From Arthrobacter sp. B6 (lineage in GTDB: Bacteria > Actinomycetota > Actinomycetes > Actinomycetales > Micrococcaceae), in the NCBI RefSeq assembly GCF_001663775.1, contig NZ_KV467169.1, positions 1,172,141 through 1,236,140 on the forward strand: DNA of 64,000 nucleotides, given 5' to 3'. A model generated the notes under the pieces. It did not search any database and was not told the origin of the DNA. It was given only the letters and a program-made list of their open reading frames with translations. Both the position numbers and the translations under genes were made by a program. Numbering within the stretch: position 1 is the first letter of the stretch; each line of letters begins with the position of its first letter. Of the stretch, positions 1 through 8,177 are shown piece after piece.

Positions 1-1120
1 GGCGGAAGAGTTCCTGCGGGTCCACGGGTACATCCTCGCTGAGGCCGTCACGCAGCTGGGTTGCAACCGCCTCCGCCTTCTCAAGGGTCCGCGACTCGAC
101 GTCGTCGTCCAGCAGGCCGCGGTCCGTGAGGTAGGTGCGCATCCGGTTGACCGGATCCTTTGCCCGCCATTCGGCAACTTCGCTGTTCTCCCGGTAGCGG
201 GTGTCGTCGTCGGCGTTGGTGTGTGCCTGCATGCGGTAGGTGTTGGCTTCGACCAGCAGGGGGCCCGAACCTTCCCGGGCCAGTTTGACGGCCCGGTCCA
301 GGACCGCGAGGAGCGCCACAACGTCGTTGCCGTCCACGCGTTCGCCGGCCATGCCGTAGCCCACCGCTTTGTGGGCGAGCGACGGCGCCACAGACTGGTG
401 TGACAGCGGCACCGAGATGGCGTACTTGTTGTTCTGGACGAAGAAGATCACGGGCAGGTGGAAGACCGCCGCGAAGTTCAGGGCCTCGTGGAAGTCGCCT
501 TCGCTGGTGGCGCCGTCTCCGCACATGGCCAGCACCACAGTGCTTTCGCCACGGAGCTTGGCTGCGTGGGCGACGCCGACGGCGTGAAGCAGCTGCGTGG
601 TGAGCGGCGTGCACTGGATTCCAACCTTGTGCTCATGGGGGTCAAACCCGCTGTGCCAGTCGCCACGGAAGATCGTCATCGCCTGAACCGGATCAACGCC
701 ACGCGCCATGACGGCGACAGCATCGCGGTAGGTGGGGAACATCCAGTCGCCCTCTGAAAGGCAAAGGGCAGCCGCCACCTGGCAGGCTTCCTGGCCGTGA
801 CTGGAGGGGTACACGGCCATGCGTCCCTGCCGGACGAGCGCCGAGTTCTGGTCGTTGACCCGGCGTCCGACGACGAGCTGCTCGTAGGCGGCCATCAGTT
901 CGTCATCGCCGGGCAAAGGGTACTCGTGGCCGGGTTCTGTGCCCTGCTCGCCTTCTGGTTTGAGCCGGCCGTCCGGGTCCACCATTTGGATCTGGTGGCG
1001 GGCCGGGAGCATGTAGTCCTCAGCCGTGATGCCGAACTTTTTTGCGGCTTCGGAGAGGGCGTCCTCAACAGGCGCCTTGCTGGCCTGGTCCGGTGCAGTG
1101 TGGTCTGCGGAGATCGTCAT
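1..1120 (-). CDS. pdhA: 2-oxo acid dehydrogenase E1 alpha subunit, 3' end outside window
   Basis: Thiamine-diphosphate-dependent E1 alpha subunit, which decarboxylates pyruvate or a branched-chain 2-oxo acid and passes the acyl group to the E2 lipoyl domain. The frame opens at ATG 1120 (MTISADHTAP) behind an AGAAGGACGG ribosome site and stays open for about 373 codons to the window edge, so only the extreme C-terminus is missing. The TPP signature GDGATSEGDFHEALNFA lies near residue 200 and ends in the NN pair near residue 230. It is divergent from an Lrp/AsnC gene, an arrangement common for branched-chain (bkd) complexes, so BkdA is a real alternative to PdhA. The beta subunit and E2 should follow outside the window. 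Confidence 0.9.
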   Translation of the reverse strand, partial: MTISADHTAPDQASKAPVEDALSEAAKKFGITAEDYMLPARHQIQMVDPDGRLKPEGEQGTEPGHEYPLPGDDELMAAYEQLVVGRRVNDQNSALVRQGRMAVYPSSHGQEACQVAAALCLSEGDWMFPTYRDAVAVMARGVDPVQAMTIFRGDWHSGFDPHEHKVGIQCTPLTTQLLHAVGVAHAAKLRGESTVVLAMCGDGATSEGDFHEALNFAAVFHLPVIFFVQNNKYAISVPLSHQSVAPSLAHKAVGYGMAGERVDGNDVVALLAVLDRAVKLAREGSGPLLVEANTYRMQAHTNADDDTRYRENSEVAEWRAKDPVNRMRTYLTDRGLLDDDVESRTLEKAEAVATQLRDGLSEDVPVDPQELFR

Positions 1121-1246
1121 TGGTCCGTCCTTCTGTAGCCACTATTCATCCCCAGTATCGTCCCGTGAGAGGTTTCGTATCCAGCCTCTTTCAAAATTCT
1201 GGAGAAGTACGGCCCTTGGGCCTACTCTGGAAGACGAATTGCAATT

Positions 1247-1744
1247 GTGATGCAGGATACGGCAGGGGCAGTGGACAGAATGGCAGCATCGGATACGAAT
1301 ACGGAACCTGCACCCCTGGACGAGATTGACCGCAAGATCATCTCGGAACTGACCAGGGACGGCCGCATGTCTGTCACCCAGGTGGCGGAAAACGTCCATA
1401 TCTCCCGGGCGCACGCCTACACACGGATCGCCAGGCTTACTGGAGACGGTGTTCTGACGAAGTTCACGGCGCTGGTTGATCCCATCAAGGCCGGGCTGCG
1501 GTCATCTGCCTACGTGACCTTGAAGGTGAGCCAGCATTCATGGCGGGAACTTCGGGAGCAGCTTCGTGCGATCCCGGAGGTTCACCATATCGCGCTGGTG
1601 GGCGGCGACTTCGATGTGATCCTGCTGGTCCGCGCCGTGGACAACATAGACCTGAGGCGGGTAATCTTTGACCAGCTGCAGTCCATGCCGGGAGTGCTGG
1701 ATACGCAGACTTTTCTGGTGTTTGAGGATGTGGATACGCGGTAG
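1247..1744 (+). CDS. Lrp/AsnC family transcriptional regulator
   Basis: DNA-binding feast/famine regulator of 165 residues, the normal family length. The N-terminal winged HTH is about residues 25-75 (LDEIDRKIISELTRDGR, then SRAHAYTRIARL). The AsnC/RAM ligand-binding beta-alpha-beta domain follows (YVTLKV, ALVGGDFDVILLV). Translation can begin at GTG 1247 or the adjacent ATG 1250; a GGAAG site lies upstream. Only about 125 bp separate it from the divergent E1 alpha start, so it probably controls that dehydrogenase operon in response to an amino or 2-oxo acid, as BkdR-type regulators do. The target and effector are inferred, not visible. Confidence 0.9.
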   Translation: MMQDTAGAVDRMAASDTNTEPAPLDEIDRKIISELTRDGRMSVTQVAENVHISRAHAYTRIARLTGDGVLTKFTALVDPIKAGLRSSAYVTLKVSQHSWRELREQLRAIPEVHHIALVGGDFDVILLVRAVDNIDLRRVIFDQLQSMPGVLDTQTFLVFEDVDTR

Positions 1745-2109
1745 GTCTGGCACCGGGTTTTCGATCATGCGGCATACTGCTGCCTCCAGTATCGCCCGCG
1801 TCGATCTCGTTGTTGGCACAGCCTACGAGCCCACCCCCAACACCTCTGGAGTCGTATCTGGCCCAGCACTCCAAAGGGCACCAAATGACGCTTACGGCCG
1901 ACGGGTCTGACACCGCCCACGAAGCCAATAGCGCTCTCTTGTACGTGCCGGAAGTGCTTGAAGTCGATTGCTGCTCCCACAGCACCTCTCGGGGGCGTCT
2001 ACATAGCGGTACGTCAGCGGTCCACCTGAAGTACTACCGGACCCGTCTTTGCCCTGCATGACCAAGGCAAGGGCCACCAGTGTCGCAGCTGCTTATATCT
2101 ACGTCCTGC
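1745..2109. other. Intergenic stretch, no gene seen
   Basis: About 365 bp between the Lrp gene and the convergent hypothetical gene. No frame here has a credible start, ribosome site and protein-like composition, and no strong hairpin was found. Confidence 0.4.
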
Positions 2110-2535
2110 CTACGGCTCAGCGCTTGGCGGGAAGTAGGGCACCCAAGTCCCGTCAGGCAACTGCTCCTGCAAATCGTACCGGCTGATCTGCTTTTCTTTC
2201 ATTCGCTTTGAAGCATTCCACGGCGCGAGTTCGTGATCGACCGTGAAGCTATCGAGTTCCTCTCCGCTTTCCAGGTCGAGGATCTTGTAGTTGCGTACGA
2301 AGTGCGTGGACTGTTGGGAATGCTCGCCCAGAGCTTTGCGGGCCGCAAGAACGGCCGCAGCGGCGGACCGTAAATCTTCGTTGCTGTGTACTAGCACGGA
2401 GCGGTCTTTGATGGCCGCGGCACCGCCCGGTTCGGCTGCGACCCTCTCCGCAAGCTCCCGTTCTTTCTGCAGCAGCATCCCAATCAGCCGGTCGGTCTCA
2501 TCGTTGTATCGTCGGTATGCCTCGGATGCTCTCAT
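2110..2535 (-). CDS. Hypothetical protein, coiled-coil N-terminus
   Basis: Family not recognised. From ATG 2535 (MRASEAYRRYNDETDRL) the product is 141 residues. The first 75 residues are charged and helix-prone (LQKERELAERVAAE, AAAAVLAARKALGEH). The C-terminal half looks like a small beta domain (NYKILDLESGEELDSF, DGTWVPYFPP). An in-frame start 33 codons further upstream exists but adds an unlikely sequence. No operon partner. It sits at the left edge of the lower-GC surface-polysaccharide region and may be accessory DNA. Confidence 0.5.
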   Translation of the reverse strand: MRASEAYRRYNDETDRLIGMLLQKERELAERVAAEPGGAAAIKDRSVLVHSNEDLRSAAAAVLAARKALGEHSQQSTHFVRNYKILDLESGEELDSFTVDHELAPWNASKRMKEKQISRYDLQEQLPDGTWVPYFPPSAEP

Positions 2536-3464
2536 GCAGACATGGTAGCGAATGATGAAGACTCTGCTCTTGGACAGGCTAGTTTCGACCGAAGCTACTC
2601 CGTTGGGCAATTGTCCGGCCCCGAACGCGAACATGCGGCCTCATCCACATTGTCGTGGGATCAAGTCCGAAAAGCCGGAGCAACCGTCAAACGGTGTGAG
2701 GGACTACTGATACTCGCCATGATCGCGGCATCGATCTCCCTGGAGGCACGACGCGTGTTCGGCTTGACCATGACCAGCGTGACCAGGTCGCCGTCACGCA
2801 CACAACGGCGTGGTACGCGGCGATGAGTTGGCGGCCGATAGCCGAGAGGCAAGCCAGTGCCGCAGTGATTCAATGCAAGCGAGTAATAACCGGAGATGAG
2901 CTTGCGGATCTCCAAGTATTCGGCGGCCATTAGTGAGTCTGAGACGTTCGGGACCTGGTTGCCGGCAATCACGTGGAGCCGCCAGCACGCTGCAGTTACT
3001 GAGCCAACGCCGTGATGGATCTGGCGATACCGCGGTACAGTTGTATTCCTTTCGATACTTGGCACAGGAAGCCTAGCGTCCACGCATTTGCGGGTGATGC
3101 ATAGATGACGTCGCGAAGGCCGCCCAGCGGGCAGCGCTTCTGCTGTTTGACGAGAGACCGCGAAACCGAGGTGCTGAAGTGGGACGGACTCGGCGGAAGG
3201 CCACAGTTCCGCATGGCCTCCATTCGACTCATGGGGCTTGAGATTCCGGGACGTGTAGTGTCCGCGATATCGGGGCGGGCAGTGTCGAACGATAGCTGTC
3301 CGAATTTGTTCATAGCAGTACTTATGGTGAGGCTACGCCACGCCTCAATTCTTGCGCGTCTGCGGAGTCCTAAGTAGTAGGTATCCCAGCCGAGTACCCA
3401 CTTGGCGTTAAGTCGCGTAACCTCCACTGTGGTTTATATGCCTTCCGGCAAATAGCTTCTGGAT
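2536..3464. other. Long gap without a convincing gene
   Basis: About 930 bp upstream of the Tat-exported protein, of moderate GC. Several frames of 60-140 codons exist on both strands, but none combines a good start with protein-like composition. A minus-strand stretch around 2700-2960 reads more like protein than chance in places (AAEYLEIRKLISGYYSLAL), yet the frame breaks up, so a decayed gene is possible. The last part must hold the promoter of the gene at 3465. Confidence 0.35.
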
Positions 3465-4931
3465 ATGGCTAGCGAAATTGTGAAAAGTGATCAGGCCCCA
3501 TCGCAGAGCAATACCGGTGTAAAGCGCCGCGGGCTTCTCCGCTTGGGAACCTTCGTGACTGCAATTACTGGCGCGTCCGCAATGTCAGTTGTTGCTGCCA
3601 ACAGCGCACATGCTGCTCCTGGCGACAAGCCCGCACCGAACACATATGTCCCCGTCGCGGAAAAAGGCTCCCCTTCGGGCGTGGCAAGCCTGGATGCCAA
3701 CGCGAAGATCCTTCCTGCTCAACTTCCTGATTTTTCTGCCACGATCGTGACTGAGGGAAGCAAGTTTTTCCCCACAAAGTCCGGAGAGAACCTTTTCAGT
3801 GGGCGACAGCAGGTGATCCGGCAGGCGTTGGCACTGCCGGTTGGTGTGAGCACGCACCGGGCTTTCGACGCAACCCTGGAGAATCGGAACACCGAAGCTA
3901 CAGCAACGCCAACAACAATAGTTACGCAGGCCGTCCGTGCCCGAATCCAGCATGGCTCCGCTAGCGTCAACGCCCGCGGTTCAAACCTGGGCGTTGCTTC
4001 CATAGTTGATGTGATTGGCACAGCGGATAACGGGAACGAGCACGGAGCGTTCTTCGGCGTGGTCCGAATGGGGTCCAGTATCAAGCCAGCCAACGGCAAG
4101 GTGTGGGTTGCCGACCTGGGCGCACATAGCCCGTTGGGCGGTGTGCAGCCGCAACTGCTTACCGGAGTGACCCTGTTCCTGAACAACTACTACAACGGTA
4201 GGCCCGTGGAAGGCCCTTCGGTGGGCTTCGCCGCTGTCACGAAGCGTGGCAGCGGCCCGGCTGCCAGTGGCGCAGGCCACGACTTGGCCGAAACCTACCC
4301 GAACGACATTGGTGTTGCTGTCGTCGGCAAGTCCCGCGCTGGCGGGGTCGACGCGCCTGGCTGGCGCAAGGGCGTCCAAGTGGGCGGGTACGCTTCCGGG
4401 TGGATGGCAGAGGGCGAATCCTCAATGCTCGAAACGGGCATTGAAATCCGCGATTACACGGTGCAGGGACTGTACGTCCATAGCCCCCATGGTTCTGTCC
4501 CAACCGCAGCCGCTGCACGTTTCGGTGGGAACGTAGACCTGAACAACGGCGCTCAGATCCGTGGCTATAAGCCGGACGGCATCACGAAGAGTCTCGTCGC
4601 GAGCATCAACTCCAGCGGGCAAGCCGTATTCGGGCAGAATGGCACACCCACCGTCGCCGCTGGCACCTCGATTGAGATGCAAACCGCAGGCGGAACCATG
4701 CTCACTCTCGGCTCAAGCTCGGTCACAGTGGGCGATGGCAAGGCACTGTCGTTCGGAACCACAGCGGGCACGATGATCGGGGCGACGACAATACAGAAGC
4801 TGGCGTTTTATGGCACAACGCCAATCGCCCGCCCCAGTGGCACCCCTAACGCAGCAACCGATGCGGCGAGTACGCAGGCTCTCGTCAATGACCTCCGCTC
4901 GAAGCTCATGACACTAGGACTGATCGGATGA
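3465..4931 (+). CDS. Tat-exported protein resembling a phage tail fibre
   Basis: 488 residues. A twin-arginine leader is visible (KRRGLLRLG at about 20-28, a hydrophobic stretch to about 45, then NSAHAAPGD). Right after it comes a phage tail-fibre type linker, GVASLDANAKILPAQLPD. The middle is Gly/Asn/Thr-rich and beta-prone, as in beta-helix surface proteins. The C-terminus (PSGTPNAATDAASTQALVND, then LRSKLMTLGLIG) resembles the ends of actinophage tail or baseplate proteins. An export signal on such a protein suggests a domesticated cell-surface or glycan-associated protein rather than virion debris; no other phage genes are nearby. It overlaps the next small ORF by four bases (ATGA). The role is inferred. 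Confidence 0.7.
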   Translation: MASEIVKSDQAPSQSNTGVKRRGLLRLGTFVTAITGASAMSVVAANSAHAAPGDKPAPNTYVPVAEKGSPSGVASLDANAKILPAQLPDFSATIVTEGSKFFPTKSGENLFSGRQQVIRQALALPVGVSTHRAFDATLENRNTEATATPTTIVTQAVRARIQHGSASVNARGSNLGVASIVDVIGTADNGNEHGAFFGVVRMGSSIKPANGKVWVADLGAHSPLGGVQPQLLTGVTLFLNNYYNGRPVEGPSVGFAAVTKRGSGPAASGAGHDLAETYPNDIGVAVVGKSRAGGVDAPGWRKGVQVGGYASGWMAEGESSMLETGIEIRDYTVQGLYVHSPHGSVPTAAAARFGGNVDLNNGAQIRGYKPDGITKSLVASINSSGQAVFGQNGTPTVAAGTSIEMQTAGGTMLTLGSSSVTVGDGKALSFGTTAGTMIGATTIQKLAFYGTTPIARPSGTPNAATDAASTQALVNDLRSKLMTLGLIG

Positions 4932-5059
4932 ATCCCACAGCAATACTCGCCCTCATAGGTGATCTGTACCAGCAAATAGCCGCTCTCACCGAGGAGAACC
5001 AGGCGCTTCGATCGGCCCGAGAAGAACAACAGCAAACTTTAGGCAACGCGTCCATTTGA
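4928..5059 (+). CDS. 43-residue coiled-coil protein coupled to the tail-fibre-like gene
   Basis: A very small ORF starting at the ATGA overlap with the preceding stop, so translation is probably coupled. The product begins MNPTAILALIGDLYQQIAAL and continues TEENQALRSAREEQQQ, an amphipathic heptad pattern typical of a short coiled coil. Similar short coiled-coil ORFs directly follow tail-fibre genes in actinophages. It may trimerise with, or chaperone, the upstream product; this is inference from position and heptads. Confidence 0.55.
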   Translation: MNPTAILALIGDLYQQIAALTEENQALRSAREEQQQTLGNASI

Positions 5060-5295
5060 CGATTGCAATCTGGAACTACCCTGTCAGCAACACCACCGCG
5101 GCCTGCACCTCCCACGGGTGCGTCTCCATTATCGCGGCAACGACGACGACGGGCCCGCCTAGTTTCTGGCTGAGTACTTTAGCCTGAACGGGACAGGCGA
5201 CACCGCCGCGACGGCAATGGGTTGGCCGGAGAAGGTGGCGAGATACTCCTCAATCGGGGCCCTTGTCCCCCCGGAGAGGAGATCAGATCCTTCTG

Positions 5296-7485
5296 TCAAC
5301 TTGTGGGCCCCAACTGAAGGGCCTCCACAATCACCGGACCCAAGGCTGTCGACATGCCTTCTGTCAAATGGCCTGTATCGGCATAGACAGGTGTAGAACC
5401 GATGAATGACGGGCACACGTTGTGCGCGGTGCAGAACCACGACTTGGTGCTTACGATCTGAATGGCCGGGGTGGCCGCAGAAGCGAATGCGGCTTCGCTC
5501 GTTGCCCTAAGTATGTCTGCATACCGTTCATCGGTTGCGCTAACACAGTCCGCGGGTTTACTAACTAGAGTCATGCACTCCTGAAGGTTCTTGCCCCCTG
5601 GTGGTGGATCAAGGACAACCACACTTTTCGCTCCGCGGCCAAGCTCCGTAAAGGTCTTGAGCGCACCGGCTTTCCATTCTTCGATTGCTTGCCGGCCCTT
5701 GGCTCCGCTAGCGAGGGTACCACTGGCGCCAACTGAGCTCGTCATGAAGACGACGTCGGGTTTAAGGGCTGCGACTTGATCTACCGCCCAGGACCTAAAC
5801 GGATCGCACTGCGGATGTGCCGAGCCGTCGTCGTTTGCCATGGTTACAGCGACCGCGGGGCACTGCTGCATGGTGTACACGAGCACCCTGTAGCCGAGCG
5901 GCTCCAAAGCGGCACGAATTCCGGGGGCGTAACTGATTGCCATGGAGTCGCCCATGATGACTGCCGTCTTCGCTGACTCAGGAGAGCCATACGAGCATCT
6001 AGCGGCGTTTTCCATGGGGTCCGGTTGCGACCCTCGCTCCAGAGCGAGGCAACCGTCCCTTACCCATTCAGGCACCTTAGCGTCAGGCCCCAAGTTCTCG
6101 GGCTTGGGATTTAGGGAGGGCCAGTCCCTGACGGCAGCAGCAGCGGCCACCTTTGCCGTTTGCGTGTCTATGGCGGACGCTTCGCCGCTACCGGACAAGG
6201 CCAGGGGCTTAACCGGAACGCGCTCGGCAGCCGGGATGGGCTGGCGCATAGCGGCGTCGTTCCACAATGCCCCGCCCACGACCGCCACGGTCACCATCAA
6301 CAAAAGAGCCAGATACGGCAGAGGACTTACCTTAATTGGCTCTTTGGTCCGCTTCACGCTCCTTGGTTCCAGCCAAGTCGACCGTCTAATGGGGTCTTCG
6401 AGGAGGTGATAGGAGACTGAAGAGACAATGAATACAGCAATCAGAGCCAGGACGTTGAATAAGGTCCCAGCGGGTAGGAGGGCCGCGCCAATGACAATGA
6501 TGGGAAAGTGCCAAAGGTAAAGCGAATATGAGATGTCTCCCACGTAACTGGCGATCGGGTTAGTGATGAGTCCAATATATTTGCGCTCGCCCCCGCAGCC
6601 CGCCGCAATGACAAGACCGGTTGCAAAAACAGGAAGGATTGCCCATGGTCCAGGGAAAGGTGTCGACGGGTTTATCCAAAAGAGCGAATAGGCGATGCCC
6701 CCCAGTCCCATGTATGCCAGCAGAGGGCGTACGAGCGTGGGGATCCTGGCTAGAGCTCCAGCCACCAGGGCTAACAGTGCGCCGAACCCAAGCTCCCATG
6801 CACGAGAAAATGTAGAGAAGTAGGAGACTGTGGGCGACGCACTCGTCTCCCATACTGCGAATACGAAGGAGAGCGCAGTGACCGCGAACATCGCAAGCCC
6901 AACGATCAGCATGGATTTCGCCCTATCCCAGCTCCGACGAGTTGCAGCGAATCCAAGGACCACCACTATGAGCCATGGCCAAACGACGTAGAACTGTTCT
7001 TCAACCGCCAGTGACCAAAAGTGCTGAACGGGAGAAATGGCCGCTCCCACGTTCATGTAATCGGTCCCGATTATGGCGAAATGCCAGTTAGCGCCGAAAA
7101 GCAGGGACCATAATGCGTCCTCAGCTATGACTTTTGTCCGTCCGATGTTGAATACCATGTAGGACGCCGCAACCGTGACAAGTAGCACCAGAGTTGCCAA
7201 AGGGAGGATTCGTCGCGCCCTTCGGCGATAGAAATCCTGGAAGGATATTCGACCTGTTCTGCGGTGCTCCCGCAGTAGAAGCCCTGTGATAAGGAAGCCC
7301 GATATCACGAAGAACACATCCACGCCTACGAATCCGCCGGAAGGCCAGTGGAAGAGATGGTCGGCAATAACAGCTAAGACAGCAACGGCCCGGAGCCCTT
7401 GAATGTCAAGGCGCGCCGAATGCTTTTTCAGCTGTTCCGGCTTCGGCGTTCGGGCACGGCGATTGCGCAGCAAAGTTTTCGTCAT
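5296..7485 (-). CDS. OafA-type O-acyltransferase with C-terminal SGNH domain
   Basis: 729 residues. Residues about 22-400 are an acyltransferase-3 membrane domain with ten or so helices (HSARLDIQGLRAVAVLAVI, GFVGVDVFFVISGFLITG, WSLAVEEQFYVVWPW). A predicted extracytoplasmic SGNH esterase-like domain follows, with GDS near residue 513 and the DTGHLT block near 702, completing a Ser/Asp/His set. Such fusions transfer acyl groups, usually acetyl, from the cytoplasm to surface glycans or peptidoglycan. Its place beside the polysaccharide genes suggests it acylates that polymer. It starts at ATG 7485 with a weak GGGGGAAA ribosome site and is transcribed alone. Confidence 0.9.
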   Translation of the reverse strand: MTKTLLRNRRARTPKPEQLKKHSARLDIQGLRAVAVLAVIADHLFHWPSGGFVGVDVFFVISGFLITGLLLREHRRTGRISFQDFYRRRARRILPLATLVLLVTVAASYMVFNIGRTKVIAEDALWSLLFGANWHFAIIGTDYMNVGAAISPVQHFWSLAVEEQFYVVWPWLIVVVLGFAATRRSWDRAKSMLIVGLAMFAVTALSFVFAVWETSASPTVSYFSTFSRAWELGFGALLALVAGALARIPTLVRPLLAYMGLGGIAYSLFWINPSTPFPGPWAILPVFATGLVIAAGCGGERKYIGLITNPIASYVGDISYSLYLWHFPIIVIGAALLPAGTLFNVLALIAVFIVSSVSYHLLEDPIRRSTWLEPRSVKRTKEPIKVSPLPYLALLLMVTVAVVGGALWNDAAMRQPIPAAERVPVKPLALSGSGEASAIDTQTAKVAAAAAVRDWPSLNPKPENLGPDAKVPEWVRDGCLALERGSQPDPMENAARCSYGSPESAKTAVIMGDSMAISYAPGIRAALEPLGYRVLVYTMQQCPAVAVTMANDDGSAHPQCDPFRSWAVDQVAALKPDVVFMTSSVGASGTLASGAKGRQAIEEWKAGALKTFTELGRGAKSVVVLDPPPGGKNLQECMTLVSKPADCVSATDERYADILRATSEAAFASAATPAIQIVSTKSWFCTAHNVCPSFIGSTPVYADTGHLTEGMSTALGPVIVEALQLGPTS

Positions 7486-8177
7486 TTTTCCCCCGTTAGA
7501 GACCTGTACCCCATGCTAGCGGGCATCAGCTTTTGTCCCGGAACAGCTGGCGTCACACAACCCACTTAGGAGGCACCATTCCTCTCAACCGCCATGGCTT
7601 TCGGAACGCGCCAGCATCACCGATAACACAAGCCTTCGTCAAAAGTCGCTACACCTCCATCACATGTGGATGCAAACTCACGGCCAGCGGCCGTAGATTA
7701 GGTTCTTGACCAATCGCCGTGATCCAAGTGAGCCTACGCCGTCGCGGTATCCTCAATCGGCTTCATCCGACCTGGAATCCCGTATCCGAGCACTGTGAAC
7801 TTCCTACAGCAGTGAGGTCTACATACCTTGGACGGTTTCACCAAACGCTCGTGGGGCCGCGGGAACGCCTCTCTTTGAACGCGCTGCCCCAACTTCTAAG
7901 ATGGAACCGTCTGACATAAGTCCGCTTGTTATTCACGCTCGCCACCCATCGTGAAGTCACCGACAGGACGATCCCCACACTGTGCGGCCCAGTCGTGTCG
8001 GTTTTGAAGGCAGGACGCAGAACTTCACAGACCGGCCGTTGTTCCAAGCGAATTCATTAAGCATCGACCGAAAGTTCACTGCCATACACGGGTACAATTG
8101 GCGGGACCGCACGAATATTGCCGTTCTGGTGGCATCCTCGTGGCTGCCCCCAGTAATCGACACAGGGGGACCCCGGT
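7486..8177. other. Divergent intergenic region upstream of the Wzz/kinase gene
   Basis: About 690 bp between divergent acyltransferase and Wzz/kinase genes. No credible gene. A TACAAT hexamer at 8093-8098, about 80 bp before the TTG start, could be a -10 element, but no good -35 is at the right distance. An AGGAGG at about 7567-7572 is not followed by a normal start codon. Confidence 0.35.

Noticed and set aside
2661..3083. 140-codon minus-strand frame
   Set aside because: Contains a protein-like patch but no credible start or ribosome site and poor composition elsewhere; kept only as a possible decayed gene.
3465..5059. Prophage remnant
   Set aside because: Tail-fibre-like sequence is present, but the Tat signal and lack of other phage genes or integrase make a prophage unlikely.
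7567..7700. Small gene after an AGGAGG at 7567
   Set aside because: Only an ATT codon is at the right distance and the following frame has no protein-like features.
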